From the NCBI GenBank assembly GCA_029259055.1, contig JAPDJP010000010.1, positions 1 through 42,194 on the forward strand: a stretch of DNA of 42,194 nucleotides, read 5' to 3'. Below, one piece after another: positions 27,481-35,733 of this stretch; positions within the stretch are counted from its first letter, which is position 1, and every line of letters starts with the position of its first letter. The notes beneath the pieces were generated by a model. The model searched no databases. It had not been told where the DNA came from and saw nothing but the letters and a program-made list of their open reading frames with translations. Position numbers and translations under genes: made by a program. The DNA is from Thermoplasmatota archaeon (GTDB lineage: Archaea > Thermoplasmatota > E2 > UBA202 > JdFR-43).

Positions 27481-28041
27481 TCACCTTGCAGATTGTGCTA
27501 TTCTTTCAATTTCCAATTTCTTGCTAACAGCATAACTTGCAGCATCATCATTTGCTGCATGAATAATTTCATCTGCCAAGCATTCTGCAATACTTTTTCT
27601 ATTTTTAAATGTTTTATTTATAGCACCAACACACAAATTTCTTAAGGCAATGTCCAATCGTCTTAATGGAGCACTATCAACAGCCTGAGGAACATATATA
27701 CCAGATAAAAATAATCTTGTTGTTTCTTCTCTTGGGGCTGAATTTTCTATTGCCCTTACCAATACTTGGAGAGGATTTTCTTTTGTTCTTTTATTTATTA
27801 TATCAAAAGCTTCTCTTATCACTTTTAAAGCTTTGGATTTTTTACCTGTGTATTTTTCTGTTCTCATCATGTTGTTTGCGAGTCTTTCAATCAATGAAAG
27901 ATTGGCTTTTTTGAATCTCTTATTTGCATGCCTTCCATGAGTATGCAGTCTCTTCGGGTCCAAATTTATATATTGAGCTAATCCTCTATCTCTGATGACT
28001 ATATTCTCCACCTCATATTTTCCAAACAACAATTCAGCCAT
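27481..28041 (-). CDS. rps7: Ribosomal protein S7 (uS7)
   Basis: 186 aa, small-subunit head protein that binds 16S rRNA near the E site. Seen: archaeal N-terminal region [39 protein letters not shown], then the S7 core [32 protein letters not shown] and [22 protein letters not shown]. Located between rps12 (1-nt gap) and fusA (4-nt gap), the standard str-type order. Confidence 0.97.
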   Translation of the reverse strand: MAELLFGKYEVENIVIRDRGLAQYINLDPKRLHTHGRHANKRFKKANLSLIERLANNMMRTEKYTGKKSKALKVIREAFDIINKRTKENPLQVLVRAIENSAPREETTRLFLSGIYVPQAVDSAPLRRLDIALRNLCVGAINKTFKNRKSIAECLADEIIHAANDDAASYAVSKKLEIERIAQSAR

Positions 28042-28042
28042 T

Positions 28043-28471
28043 TTATCTCACTGGTTTCTCTACCTTTCCTTTAACCAGTTCTTTCAATGAGACATTATTT
28101 ACTTTTACAACTTTATATCTTACACCAGGAATATCCCCCATACTTCTTCCCATTCTTCCTCCTATTCCTTCTATAATGACTTCATCGTGTTCATCAATAA
28201 AAGTAATAGCTTTATCTCCTGGAGCAAAAGCTGTGACAATTTTTCCATTCTTAATTAGCTGGACTTTAACACACTTTCTTATTGCTGAGTTTGGCTGTCT
28301 CGCTTCAATACCTACTTTTTCCAAAACTATACCTCTTGCTTGTGGTGCTCCTTCTAATGGGTCTGTTTTTCTTTTCAAACCTAATACTCTACGCTTATAA
28401 TGACGATCCTTCCATCTAAATTTTTGCCTATCTTTCTTTAGTTTTCGAGCTGCATACATTCCTCTTCCCAT
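28043..28471 (-). CDS. rps12: Ribosomal protein S12 (uS12)
   Basis: 142 aa. Decoding-centre protein of the small subunit. Seen: [45 protein letters not shown] (with the conserved PNSA), [20 protein letters not shown] and the archaeal ending. The frame extends upstream to a TTG at 28483, but ATG 28471 ([11 protein letters not shown]) fits the family. A TATA box TATATAAT-like element at 28495-28502 is about 27 bp upstream, supporting a leaderless start at 28471. First gene of the S12-S7-EF2 unit, divergent from the MBL gene. Confidence 0.96.
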   Translation of the reverse strand: MGRGMYAARKLKKDRQKFRWKDRHYKRRVLGLKRKTDPLEGAPQARGIVLEKVGIEARQPNSAIRKCVKVQLIKNGKIVTAFAPGDKAITFIDEHDEVIIEGIGGRMGRSMGDIPGVRYKVVKVNNVSLKELVKGKVEKPVR

Positions 28472-28493
28472 GCTAACAGGCAAATAAGTTTTG

Positions 28494-28503
28494 GTATATA
28501 ATT
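28494..28503 (-). promoter_or_regulatory. TATA box of the S12-S7-aEF2 operon
   Basis: On the minus strand the box reads AATTATATAC, centred about 27 bp from ATG 28471. It lies in the divergent spacer shared with the MBL gene. Confidence 0.6.
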
Positions 28504-28553
28504 ATTACTGTTACGTTACTAAATTTTTTATTGAGCAAATAATATTAATTATC

Positions 28554-29399
28554 ATGAAAGTATATCCACTATTTTCTGATTCCCTCGGCATCCGCTCTAT
28601 GGCTACTTTAATTGAATTGGATAAAGAAAAAATTTTTATCGATGCCTCTGCCGCCTTGGGGCCATCCCGTTACGGATTGCCCCCTCACCCTTTGGAAATA
28701 GAGGCTTTGGACAATGCAAAAAAGGAAATTGCTAAAATTGCCAAGGATTGTAACTTTTTTGTTATAACTCATTACCATTATGACCATTACGACCCTGACG
28801 AAGATTTTTATGTAGGTAAAAAGATATTTGCAAAAAGAATAGATAAGGATATAAACAGGAGTCAGCAGGAAAGAGGTAGCTATTTTAGGGAATTATTTGA
28901 AGAAAGGGCACAAATAATATATTGCGATGATACTCAACATGAGATAGAAGGATATAAAATTAAATTTTCTCCTCCATTTCCTCATGGTCCGTATGGAGTA
29001 AGGCTTGGATATGTTTTAATGGTGTCCATAGAAAATAAAGAGAAGATTCTGTTTGCCTCAGATGTTCAGGGTCCAGTATATGAAAAAGCCAAGGATTATA
29101 TAATAAATGAAATGCCAGATATATTAATAATGGATGGTCCTCCTTCATATTTCTTAGGATGGAAATTCTCACAAGAAAATCTGCAAAAGGCTGAGAAAAA
29201 TTTAATCGAGATAATGGAAAATGTGGATTGCGAGCTTATTTTAGACCATCATTTGTTAAGGGATCTAAAATATAAGGAAAGATTAAAAAATTTATATGAA
29301 AACTATGGAGACAAAATTAAAACATTTGCAGAATGGAATGGAATGGAAAATAATTTGTTGGAGGCAAAAAGGAACGTTTTATGGAAAGAATATGGTTAA
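28554..29399 (+). CDS. UPF0282-type metallo-beta-lactamase-fold hydrolase
   Basis: 281 aa from ATG 28554 (MKVYPLFSDSLGIRSMATLIE). The frame is open to 28491, but that extension is AT-rich leader and overlaps the divergent promoter. Seen: metal-binding THYHYDHYDP (His73, His75, Asp77, His78), the conserved opening DASAALGPSRYGLPPHPLE, HGPYGVRLGYV, SDVQGP as a later Asp ligand, and LILDHHLLRD. These match the archaeal UPF0282 family as I know it. The MBL fold suggests a hydrolase or nuclease-type metal enzyme, but no substrate is established. Confidence 0.88.
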   Translation: MKVYPLFSDSLGIRSMATLIELDKEKIFIDASAALGPSRYGLPPHPLEIEALDNAKKEIAKIAKDCNFFVITHYHYDHYDPDEDFYVGKKIFAKRIDKDINRSQQERGSYFRELFEERAQIIYCDDTQHEIEGYKIKFSPPFPHGPYGVRLGYVLMVSIENKEKILFASDVQGPVYEKAKDYIINEMPDILIMDGPPSYFLGWKFSQENLQKAEKNLIEIMENVDCELILDHHLLRDLKYKERLKNLYENYGDKIKTFAEWNGMENNLLEAKRNVLWKEYG

Positions 29400-29409
29400 T
29401 TAAGAAAAG

Positions 29410-29419
29410 TATAAATATA
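29410..29419 (+). promoter_or_regulatory. TATA box of the first C25 peptidase gene
   Basis: TATAAATATA centred about 23 bp before ATG 29437 in a 37-nt spacer. Confidence 0.55.
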
Positions 29420-29436
29420 AATTTACATGTAAAATT

Positions 29437-31131
29437 ATGAAAAAATTTGCTATTTTTGTTATCATTCTGCTATTTTTAATAAATTATAATACCAGTAGCT
29501 ATGGTAAAGAAATAAAATTTAAATTTGAAATAAAATTTGAAAAGCCCGTCATAAAAAATGGCATTATTTGTTTAAAGCCAGCTCAATCTCACATTTATAT
29601 ACCGGGTTATCCAATTTTGCCAGTTTTCAGAAAAACTTTTGTATTGCCCCCCGTAAATAAGATAGATATTAAATATAAAATAGAAGGTGTAGAAAAAAGT
29701 GAAATAGCATGGGATGAAATAGCAAAATGTCCAAAACCATTTCCATCTATCCCAATAATTCATAAATACAATAAAGATTGGTTTGAATACAGGATTGGAA
29801 GAGGTATTTTGAATAATGAAGAAGTAACCTTTCTAACAATAAATGTTTATCCTATAAAGTATGAAGATTTAACTTACATTAAAAAAATAGAAATAGAGGT
29901 AAAATATTCTAAAATAGCAACTCGTAATAGGGAAGGATTGTTAATAATTACTCCAAAAGAATTTTTAGATGATTTGGAAGAATTTTTATATTATTTTGTA
30001 GATTGCAAGAAAATTATTTCCCTAGATGAAATTTATAATAACTATACTGGGAGAGATTTGCAGGAAAAAATAAAGTATTGTATAAAAGATGCTATTGAAA
30101 AGGAGGGAATAAAATATGCTCTTTTAATAGGAAATAAAAATAAAGTGCCAGTTAGATATATTGAATCTAATTTTTCTTCTAATTTCTCAATTTCTTTTTT
30201 CACAGATTTATATTATGCTGATATATACGATTCCAGCGGTTTTTGCAGTTGGGATACAAATAATAATAGCATATTCGGAGAGTTCAATGAAACAACATTT
30301 ATTGATAAAGTAGATTTATATCCTGATGTTTATATAGGAAGGTTGTTGTGTAATTCCAGCCAAGAGATAAAGGTTGTAATGAATAAGATGATAAATTATA
30401 GGCCTGGAGAATGGTTCAATAGAATAATATTATGTGGTGGGAATACTCATCAGGATTGGAAAGATTTGTTTGGAATGTTTTTATATAAAGCTAGAATTTG
30501 TTGGGAAGGAGAATATATGGGAGATTTAGTAGCGGATCGCATGCAAAATTTTGGTGCCATTAAAATTTATTCAACCGGCTTAATAAGGAAAGATGCCTAT
30601 TTTTTAAGTAAGAAAAATATAAACGAAATGATAAGCGAAGGAGCTGGCTTTGTTTTCTTTGCTGGTCATGGCTCTCCAGTAAGTTGGGCGACGCATCCGC
30701 CAATTTTCGGCTTTATATGGCTTCCCCTGCCGTTAGGATATACGGTATCGGATATTGATTTAAATAATAAAGAAAAGCTACCAGTTATTGTATTTTCTGC
30801 TTGTTCAACAGGGGATTTTAACTATACCGATAATCCTATTGCTTGGGAATTTATTAGGAGGGAGGAGGGAGGCGGAATAGCAAGTTATACTAGCACAGCT
30901 GTTGCTTTTCTATATCCTGGTAGCATATGCACAGAATCATTAAATGGCTATATTTCAATGGATATTTTCAAATTATACATGAAGGGAATAAGGAAAGCTG
31001 GGGATTTATGGGGGTATTCCATTATAGATTATTTAAACAATGCAATGAGTGGTGACTTATTTTTAGATTATATAACAATAGCAGAGTGGGAATTGTTTGG
31101 AAATCCTTCTTTAGAGATAGGCCAACTTTAA
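29437..31131 (+). CDS. Secreted gingipain-like cysteine peptidase (C25 family), paralog 1
   Basis: 564 aa. Seen: a signal peptide (residues 1-20, IIILLFLINYN-type core), a propeptide-like beta domain with PGYPILPVFRKTFVLPP, then the caspase-like C25 domain from about residue 165. Its landmarks are GRDLQEKIKYCIKDAIEKEGIKYALLIG, PDVYIGRL, catalytic His411 in FFAGHGSPVSWATHPP and catalytic Cys456 in VFSACSTGDF. It ends at ELFGNPSLEIG, with no C-terminal Ig or anchor domain. Known: C25 enzymes cut after Arg or Lys; specificity here is not readable. Clearly paralogous to the gene ending at 38799. Likely degrades external protein. Confidence 0.88.
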   Translation: MKKFAIFVIILLFLINYNTSSYGKEIKFKFEIKFEKPVIKNGIICLKPAQSHIYIPGYPILPVFRKTFVLPPVNKIDIKYKIEGVEKSEIAWDEIAKCPKPFPSIPIIHKYNKDWFEYRIGRGILNNEEVTFLTINVYPIKYEDLTYIKKIEIEVKYSKIATRNREGLLIITPKEFLDDLEEFLYYFVDCKKIISLDEIYNNYTGRDLQEKIKYCIKDAIEKEGIKYALLIGNKNKVPVRYIESNFSSNFSISFFTDLYYADIYDSSGFCSWDTNNNSIFGEFNETTFIDKVDLYPDVYIGRLLCNSSQEIKVVMNKMINYRPGEWFNRIILCGGNTHQDWKDLFGMFLYKARICWEGEYMGDLVADRMQNFGAIKIYSTGLIRKDAYFLSKKNINEMISEGAGFVFFAGHGSPVSWATHPPIFGFIWLPLPLGYTVSDIDLNNKEKLPVIVFSACSTGDFNYTDNPIAWEFIRREEGGGIASYTSTAVAFLYPGSICTESLNGYISMDIFKLYMKGIRKAGDLWGYSIIDYLNNAMSGDLFLDYITIAEWELFGNPSLEIGQL

Positions 31132-31135
31132 AATT

Positions 31136-31151
31136 AAATTTAATTAAATTT
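31136..31151. repeat. 16-nt perfect AT palindrome
   Basis: AAATTTAATTAAATTT between the C25 gene and the cyclophilin-like gene, flanked by more A/T runs. It may act as terminator of the first gene, or hold the TATA region of the second (ATG at 31165), or be chance in AT-rich DNA. Confidence 0.4.
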
Positions 31152-31164
31152 AAAATTACAAATT

Positions 31165-31521
31165 ATGAAATTGAAAATAATTTGTGGAAATAGCATTGCA
31201 TATGCTGAAATTGTTGATAAAAATCCAAAAACAGCCAAAGCAATAATTGAGGGTTTGCCCATTGAAGGCAAGGCAATAAAATGGGGTGAAGAATATTATT
31301 TTTATACAGATATAGAAATTCCTGAAGAAAATAGCCAGCAGGAGATGGAAATTGGTGATATTGCTTATTGGCCTGAGGGAAAAGCGATTTGCATTTTCCT
31401 TGGCTTAACACCAATAAGTAATGATAAACCGATGGCAATATCACCTGTTAATTTATTTGCAAAATTAAAGAATAAAATAGAAATAAAGGATGGAGAAAAA
31501 ATAAGAATCGAAAAAGCTTAG
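31165..31521 (+). CDS. Cyclophilin-like domain protein (COG2164/TM1367 type)
   Basis: 118 aa. Seen: the small beta-barrel pattern LKIICGNSIAYAEIVDKNPKTAKAIIEGLPIEGKAIKWGEEYYF, then GDIAYWPEGKAICIFLGLTPIS and PVNLFAKLK near the end. These match the archaeal/bacterial cyclophilin-like protein of about 120 residues. Known: the fold is that of cyclophilin, but the prolyl-isomerase catalytic residues are generally not conserved and function is unassigned. Converges with the cyclodeaminase gene, with a 4-nt overlap of their 3' ends. Confidence 0.75.
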   Translation: MKLKIICGNSIAYAEIVDKNPKTAKAIIEGLPIEGKAIKWGEEYYFYTDIEIPEENSQQEMEIGDIAYWPEGKAICIFLGLTPISNDKPMAISPVNLFAKLKNKIEIKDGEKIRIEKA

Positions 31522-32096
31522 AGCCAATTCCTAACAATCTTTAAAATTTCTTCTTTTTTATTCTCTATTCCCTTTTCCATTTCTTTAATTTTCCCTTCCA
31601 TGTCCTTTTTGTAATTTTCGTCTTCAATATATTTTAAATTTATTCTTACATTTAGCAACGCTGAATAAAAGGAGGAGTAAGCCATGTAAGTAGCAACTCC
31701 AGCATCACTTATTGAGTTTTTGTTACCTTTTTCCGCTATTAACTTTATATCATCAAGCAATTGATTTGCTTCTACAGCGGTTTTGAATGGTGTTTCTGCT
31801 GCTAATTTCAATGCTTCCTCTATTCCTTTCTTTTCTTTGTATGCTTTCATTACTTCATCGAATGCTTTTGCGTCCTCTTCCACAAGCTCCAAAAATTTTT
31901 TTCTTTTCTCTTGCATTTTTTCCCTTAATTTTATCATTTCCTCCTCAACATCGGCATATTTTTTCTTTCCTATGGTAAGGTTGCAAACCATCTCTGCCAA
32001 ACTACAAGCAATTGCTCCCGCCATTGCTGCAACGCTTCCACCACCAGGCGTTGGAGTAGCTGCAGAAACTTCTTCCAAAAATTTTTCCATATTCAT
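31518..32096 (-). CDS. Formiminotetrahydrofolate cyclodeaminase-type protein
   Basis: 192 aa, corresponding to the C-terminal cyclodeaminase domain of FTCD. Converts 5-formimino-THF to 5,10-methenyl-THF and ammonia. Seen: the hallmark AATPTPGGGSVAAMAGAIACSLAEMVCNL near the N-terminus and a following all-helical body (VEEDAKAFDEVMKAY, PFKTAVEANQLLDDI, SDAGVATYMAYSSFYSALLNVRINLKYI), as expected. Overlaps the end of the formiminotransferase gene by 4 nt, so the two activities fused in animals are separate but coupled here. Confidence 0.92.
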   Translation of the reverse strand: MNMEKFLEEVSAATPTPGGGSVAAMAGAIACSLAEMVCNLTIGKKKYADVEEEMIKLREKMQEKRKKFLELVEEDAKAFDEVMKAYKEKKGIEEALKLAAETPFKTAVEANQLLDDIKLIAEKGNKNSISDAGVATYMAYSSFYSALLNVRINLKYIEDENYKKDMEGKIKEMEKGIENKKEEILKIVRNWL

Positions 32097-32998
32097 AGAA
32101 ACTCCTCCAGCAATCTTTTTTCAATAATTTGCTCCATTTTAAAATCATCCAGCTGTAAATAAAAAGATACAATATCAACAATCGCTTCCAATGGTATCAT
32201 CCCAACAATCTCGCTAGATAAAACTTTTGTTCCATATCTTTCCGCCTCTCTTTTTATTGTTTCAAATACCCTAAATAACGGCGTTAGCTTATAGTTTGTC
32301 ATATTCATTGATACCTGCACAATGCCTTTTTCCTTTATTTCAAAGCCCATTGCCTTTACATACCTATATCCTCCAGAAGAAAACCTGACAGCTTTTGCAA
32401 TTTTCTTTGCTATATCTATATTATCTGTAGCCAAATTTACATTAAACGCAATAAGAAATTCCCTCGCTCCCACAGCAGTAGCGCCAGCTGTAGGATGAAT
32501 TCTGTTTGGCCCGTAATCAGGTGTTTTTTCTGGATTTTTCCCTATTTCTTCTTTTAATCCTTCAAATTCCCCACGCCTCACATCCGCCAAGTTTTTTCTA
32601 TCTGGCCTCGTTGCTGCCTCTTCATATAGAAAACAAGGTACTTCAGCTTTTTCTGAAAATTCTTTTGCAAATTCATGAGCCAGCTTTATACAATCTTCCA
32701 TTGTTGTATTTATCAGAGGGACAAAAGGAACAACATCCATTGCTCCCATTCTTGGATGCTCTCCTTTATGCTTGTTCATATCAATGAGTTCAACAGCTTT
32801 TAATGACATATCCAAAACAGCTTTTTTTACTTCTTCAGGGCTACCTATTATTGTTACATCCGTTCTATTATGGTCCGCATCTGAATGAATATTCAAAATT
32901 TTTACCTTATATTTTTTTGCTTCATTAACTATGGCATCAATAACTTCTTTTCTACGCCCTTCACTAAAATTTGGAACACATTCAACAAGCTTAATCAT
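32093..32998 (-). CDS. ftcD: Glutamate formimidoyltransferase
   Basis: 301 aa, the size of the bacterial stand-alone enzyme. Transfers formimino from N-formiminoglutamate, the histidine breakdown product, to tetrahydrofolate. Seen: N-terminal KLVECVPNFSEGRRKEVIDAIV with the conserved Asn-Phe-Ser-Glu-Gly, HSDADHNRTDVTIIG, KHKGEHPRMGAMDVVPFVP with the active-site His region, and HPTAGATAVGAREFLIAFNVNL. A TATA-like CTTAAAATAT lies about 25 bp upstream (33018-33028). No histidase or urocanase gene is in the window, so the formimino donor could also come from another route, such as glycine or purine breakdown. Confidence 0.95.
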   Translation of the reverse strand: MIKLVECVPNFSEGRRKEVIDAIVNEAKKYKVKILNIHSDADHNRTDVTIIGSPEEVKKAVLDMSLKAVELIDMNKHKGEHPRMGAMDVVPFVPLINTTMEDCIKLAHEFAKEFSEKAEVPCFLYEEAATRPDRKNLADVRRGEFEGLKEEIGKNPEKTPDYGPNRIHPTAGATAVGAREFLIAFNVNLATDNIDIAKKIAKAVRFSSGGYRYVKAMGFEIKEKGIVQVSMNMTNYKLTPLFRVFETIKREAERYGTKVLSSEIVGMIPLEAIVDIVSFYLQLDDFKMEQIIEKRLLEEFL

Positions 32999-33079
32999 GC
33001 AGGTTATTATATATTCATATTTTAAGCTTTATGATGCTTTGGATGTATTGTTAACTTAGATTGTTACACTTCGTCCTTT

Positions 33080-33447
33080 TCATAAGTTTTGCGGTATAAT
33101 CTGTAGTTTTCCACTATAGTTATCTATTATCTGAGGAACTTGTGGTTCATGTGCGTCACTCAATCCTCTAGAAAGTTCTGTTGTTCTATCCCTTGCATAC
33201 TCATAGAATATATCTTCTGCTGTTTTGTATCCTTTACCACCATTGATAGGTTTTCCGTTTATCGATTCTCCATTTATAGCCTCTATTATCGCTGTCGTGA
33301 ATAGAAGACCTATGGAGAAAGAGCAATAGCTTGGTTTACCTGCCTCACTAGACATTAGAATAACTCTCCTGTCACCACTTACTGTGATTCCGTAACCACC
33401 ACTGTAACAACAATCCAGAATAATACATTGGGCTGATGCGAGGGAAG
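33080..33447 (-). pseudogene. Duplicated 3' fragment of the adjacent caspase-like protease gene
   Basis: The minus-strand frame from about 33447 to the stop at 33080 reads ASAQCIILDCCYSGGYGITV, then RRVILMSSEAGKPSYCSFSI, and ends PQVPQIIDNYSGKLQIIPQN. It aligns throughout with the last about 105 residues of the full-length gene directly upstream (33471-35600). The frame is intact and keeps the catalytic ILDCC motif, but no start codon or His half is present, and homology begins only 24 bp after the stop of the full gene. The first ATG (33355) is internal to the domain. It contains an insertion of three ING-type repeats. Most likely the remains of a tandem duplicate; expression as a 91-aa protein is not excluded. 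Confidence 0.85.
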
Positions 33448-33470
33448 AAAAATTGTAGAAAATTTTGGAC

Positions 33471-35600
33471 CTAGTTTGGTATTATTTGCAGATTTCCGTC
33501 GTAGTTATCTATTATTTGAGGAACCTGGGGTTTATACACATTAGAGTATTCTCTGGAAAGTTCGATGGTTCGGTCTCTTGCGTATTTGTAGAAAATATCC
33601 TCAGCTGTTTTGTATCCTTTCTCTTCGATAGCCTCTATGATTGCTGCCGTGAACAGAGGACCTATATCTAGACCGCAGTAACTGTATTCATTTCCAGTGG
33701 TCGATGCAAGGATAACCCTATTTTCGTTTACTGCGTGATATGCTAAGGAACCACTTGCACAGCAATCGAGTATCACACATTGTGCTGACGCAAGCCTTCC
33801 CATGTAGCTCTCCATGAACTTTAAGGAATGGATCTGCTTTGCAAAGCCTTCCTCCTCCTCCACAAATGTAACAAAATCATTATGACCAATGTAGTAAAAT
33901 ATGAAAATATCGTTACTCCTTTCTACCCTATCCAGTTCCCTCATGGTGATGACAAAGTCTGATAGTTTATCTAAATCCGCAATTCTACCATCTATGACGT
34001 GTATGTTACCGTAAATCCAACCATGGTTAACCAGTGTCTGCCTCATTCTACTTGTGGCATATGAGGATCTGCACTTACCAGTAGCATATGCTGGTCCTGC
34101 CCACATTATGGCATAGTAATCTACTGAACCATCTGGAGTTTCATCCCAATCTCTGCCGTATATCCTAAAACAAAAATCTATTCCTTTTCCATTTTCCTCA
34201 TCGACAATTCTGTTCCATTTTTCTCCATCGTATGATATTAAACCCTTTCCATAAGCGTATGGGCTGTTTTCGCCATAATACCACCTGAAATACCCACCTT
34301 TTGGTATAAGTACAATCCTGCATCTGAAATAAGAAAGGAAGGTAAATGCGTAGTTGGTCATCGGGTCATCGCTGAAATCTACAGCAATCCATCCACCTCT
34401 CCTTCTGATTTCACTTCCGGGTATCTCTTTACTTCTACTTACTCCCGCAAATGGTACCTCAATCTTTACCACCAAGGATGAGTACGTCGATGAAATTGGT
34501 GCACTCCTTACTGGAGATGAAGAAGCAAGGGAGTTAACACTTTCTGGGACATTTTCATTATCCACCGTCAAACCTTTGCCTACATAAATTTCTACCTTTG
34601 TTATCTCATCCATGTTTGAGATGAATTCCTGAGCCAAATATATTCCATCCCAGAATAGTATATAGTCATCTCTTTTTTCCTGGGATTGATCTGGTTCATC
34701 GTCGTTGCATAGAGGGATTTTATCGTTTATGAATATTCTGAGAGAAGTAGATGCCTTTTCATTGGTTGAAAGATCCTTTACCTCTACCCTGAATCTGTAT
34801 TCTCCAGAGTTTGCGTATATATGGGTTACAGTCAAACTTTTTCCTTCAATAATTGTCTTTTTCTCCCCATCTCCCCATGATATGGAGTATCTGTAAAGAT
34901 TTATCTTCTCCACATTCTTGTCCCTATCTGCAAACAGAGCGGATATCTTTGAGGATGGTCTCTTCCTGTTGAAAATGTCCCTCAGTATTTCAAGTATCCT
35001 TATGAAAAAGCTACCTCTTGTCCTTGATGTGCCACTCTTGTCCAACCCTTCTTTATTATTTCCTCCTTGTTTGCTAACGTCGATCCTTATACTGATCTTA
35101 TCTCCAGCCCGTATCTCTTCTTTCTTCGGGGATACTATCTTTACCTTTACATGCAAATCTTTAGAAACAGAAGAGCTTTCCTCCTCTGCTTCAACAACCT
35201 CTACTGTAGCCAGAGCTTCCTTCATAACACTTTTATCCCTGCTATAAACCTTTACCCTAATGGTAAAGATACCTGTTTTCTCGTACCTGTGATACACTTT
35301 TATCTCTCTTTTACTTGAGAGGCCTGTCAGATTAGAGCCATCTCCCCAGTCAACAAAGTAATGATAAAATTTATTTGCGCGTATTATGTCACTACGTCCA
35401 ACACATTGAAAATTTGTATCTTCTATATTTATAGAGAGTTCTATCTTTTCATTCACTATAGCCTTGTTCTTGAGGAAAAGCGTTAATTCGCCACTAGATA
35501 AACTTTCAATGGATAAATTATCTTTTAAAGGATGTGTGGACACCATCGGCAAAATAAAGATCATCATTATCAATAAACATTTCAATATCCTGCCTTCCAT
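33471..35600 (-). CDS. Secreted caspase-like (clan CD) peptidase with PKD-type domains
   Basis: 709 aa. Seen: a signal peptide (residues 1-22, LLIMMIFILPMVSTHP). Two PKD-like domains follow: YFVDWGDGSNLTG near residue 70, YSISWGDGEKKTI near 235. A middle beta region holds GGWIAVDFSDDP and FRCRIVLIPKGGYF. The C-terminal protease domain from about residue 490 begins VDYYAIMWAGPAYATGKCRS. Its catalytic pair is His573 in FIFYYIGHNDFVTF and Cys614 in CVILDCCASGS, the C14/metacaspase arrangement. Serine- and glycine-rich composition and many basic patches (KRPSSK) are seen between the domains. A TATA-like TTTTTATAAC (35616-35625) lies upstream. Probably a cell-surface or extracellular protease; substrate unknown. 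Confidence 0.82.
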   Translation of the reverse strand: MEGRILKCLLIMMIFILPMVSTHPLKDNLSIESLSSGELTLFLKNKAIVNEKIELSINIEDTNFQCVGRSDIIRANKFYHYFVDWGDGSNLTGLSSKREIKVYHRYEKTGIFTIRVKVYSRDKSVMKEALATVEVVEAEEESSSVSKDLHVKVKIVSPKKEEIRAGDKISIRIDVSKQGGNNKEGLDKSGTSRTRGSFFIRILEILRDIFNRKRPSSKISALFADRDKNVEKINLYRYSISWGDGEKKTIIEGKSLTVTHIYANSGEYRFRVEVKDLSTNEKASTSLRIFINDKIPLCNDDEPDQSQEKRDDYILFWDGIYLAQEFISNMDEITKVEIYVGKGLTVDNENVPESVNSLASSSPVRSAPISSTYSSLVVKIEVPFAGVSRSKEIPGSEIRRRGGWIAVDFSDDPMTNYAFTFLSYFRCRIVLIPKGGYFRWYYGENSPYAYGKGLISYDGEKWNRIVDEENGKGIDFCFRIYGRDWDETPDGSVDYYAIMWAGPAYATGKCRSSYATSRMRQTLVNHGWIYGNIHVIDGRIADLDKLSDFVITMRELDRVERSNDIFIFYYIGHNDFVTFVEEEEGFAKQIHSLKFMESYMGRLASAQCVILDCCASGSLAYHAVNENRVILASTTGNEYSYCGLDIGPLFTAAIIEAIEEKGYKTAEDIFYKYARDRTIELSREYSNVYKPQVPQIIDNYDGNLQIIPN

Positions 35601-35703
35601 ATTCTTATATGATATGTTATAAAAAATTTTTGTGATTTTAAATTATAATTACTTTCTTGTCATGAAACTGAACCCCATGCTTTGGAATAACATCATACTA
35701 AAA

Positions 35704-35714
35704 ATTTAAGTATT
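35704..35714 (+). promoter_or_regulatory. TATA box of the aminotransferase gene
   Basis: ATTTAAGTATT, centred about 25 bp before ATG 35734. The 133-bp divergent spacer (35601-35733) otherwise holds only AT-rich promoter sequence; I see no gene in it. Confidence 0.5.
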
Positions 35715-35733
35715 ATTTTACTATACCATTTCC

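Noticed and set aside
33080-33355. 91-aa ORF as an independent gene
   Set aside because: The ATG is inside the protease domain; homology with the neighbouring gene continues upstream of it, so it is annotated as a duplicated fragment.
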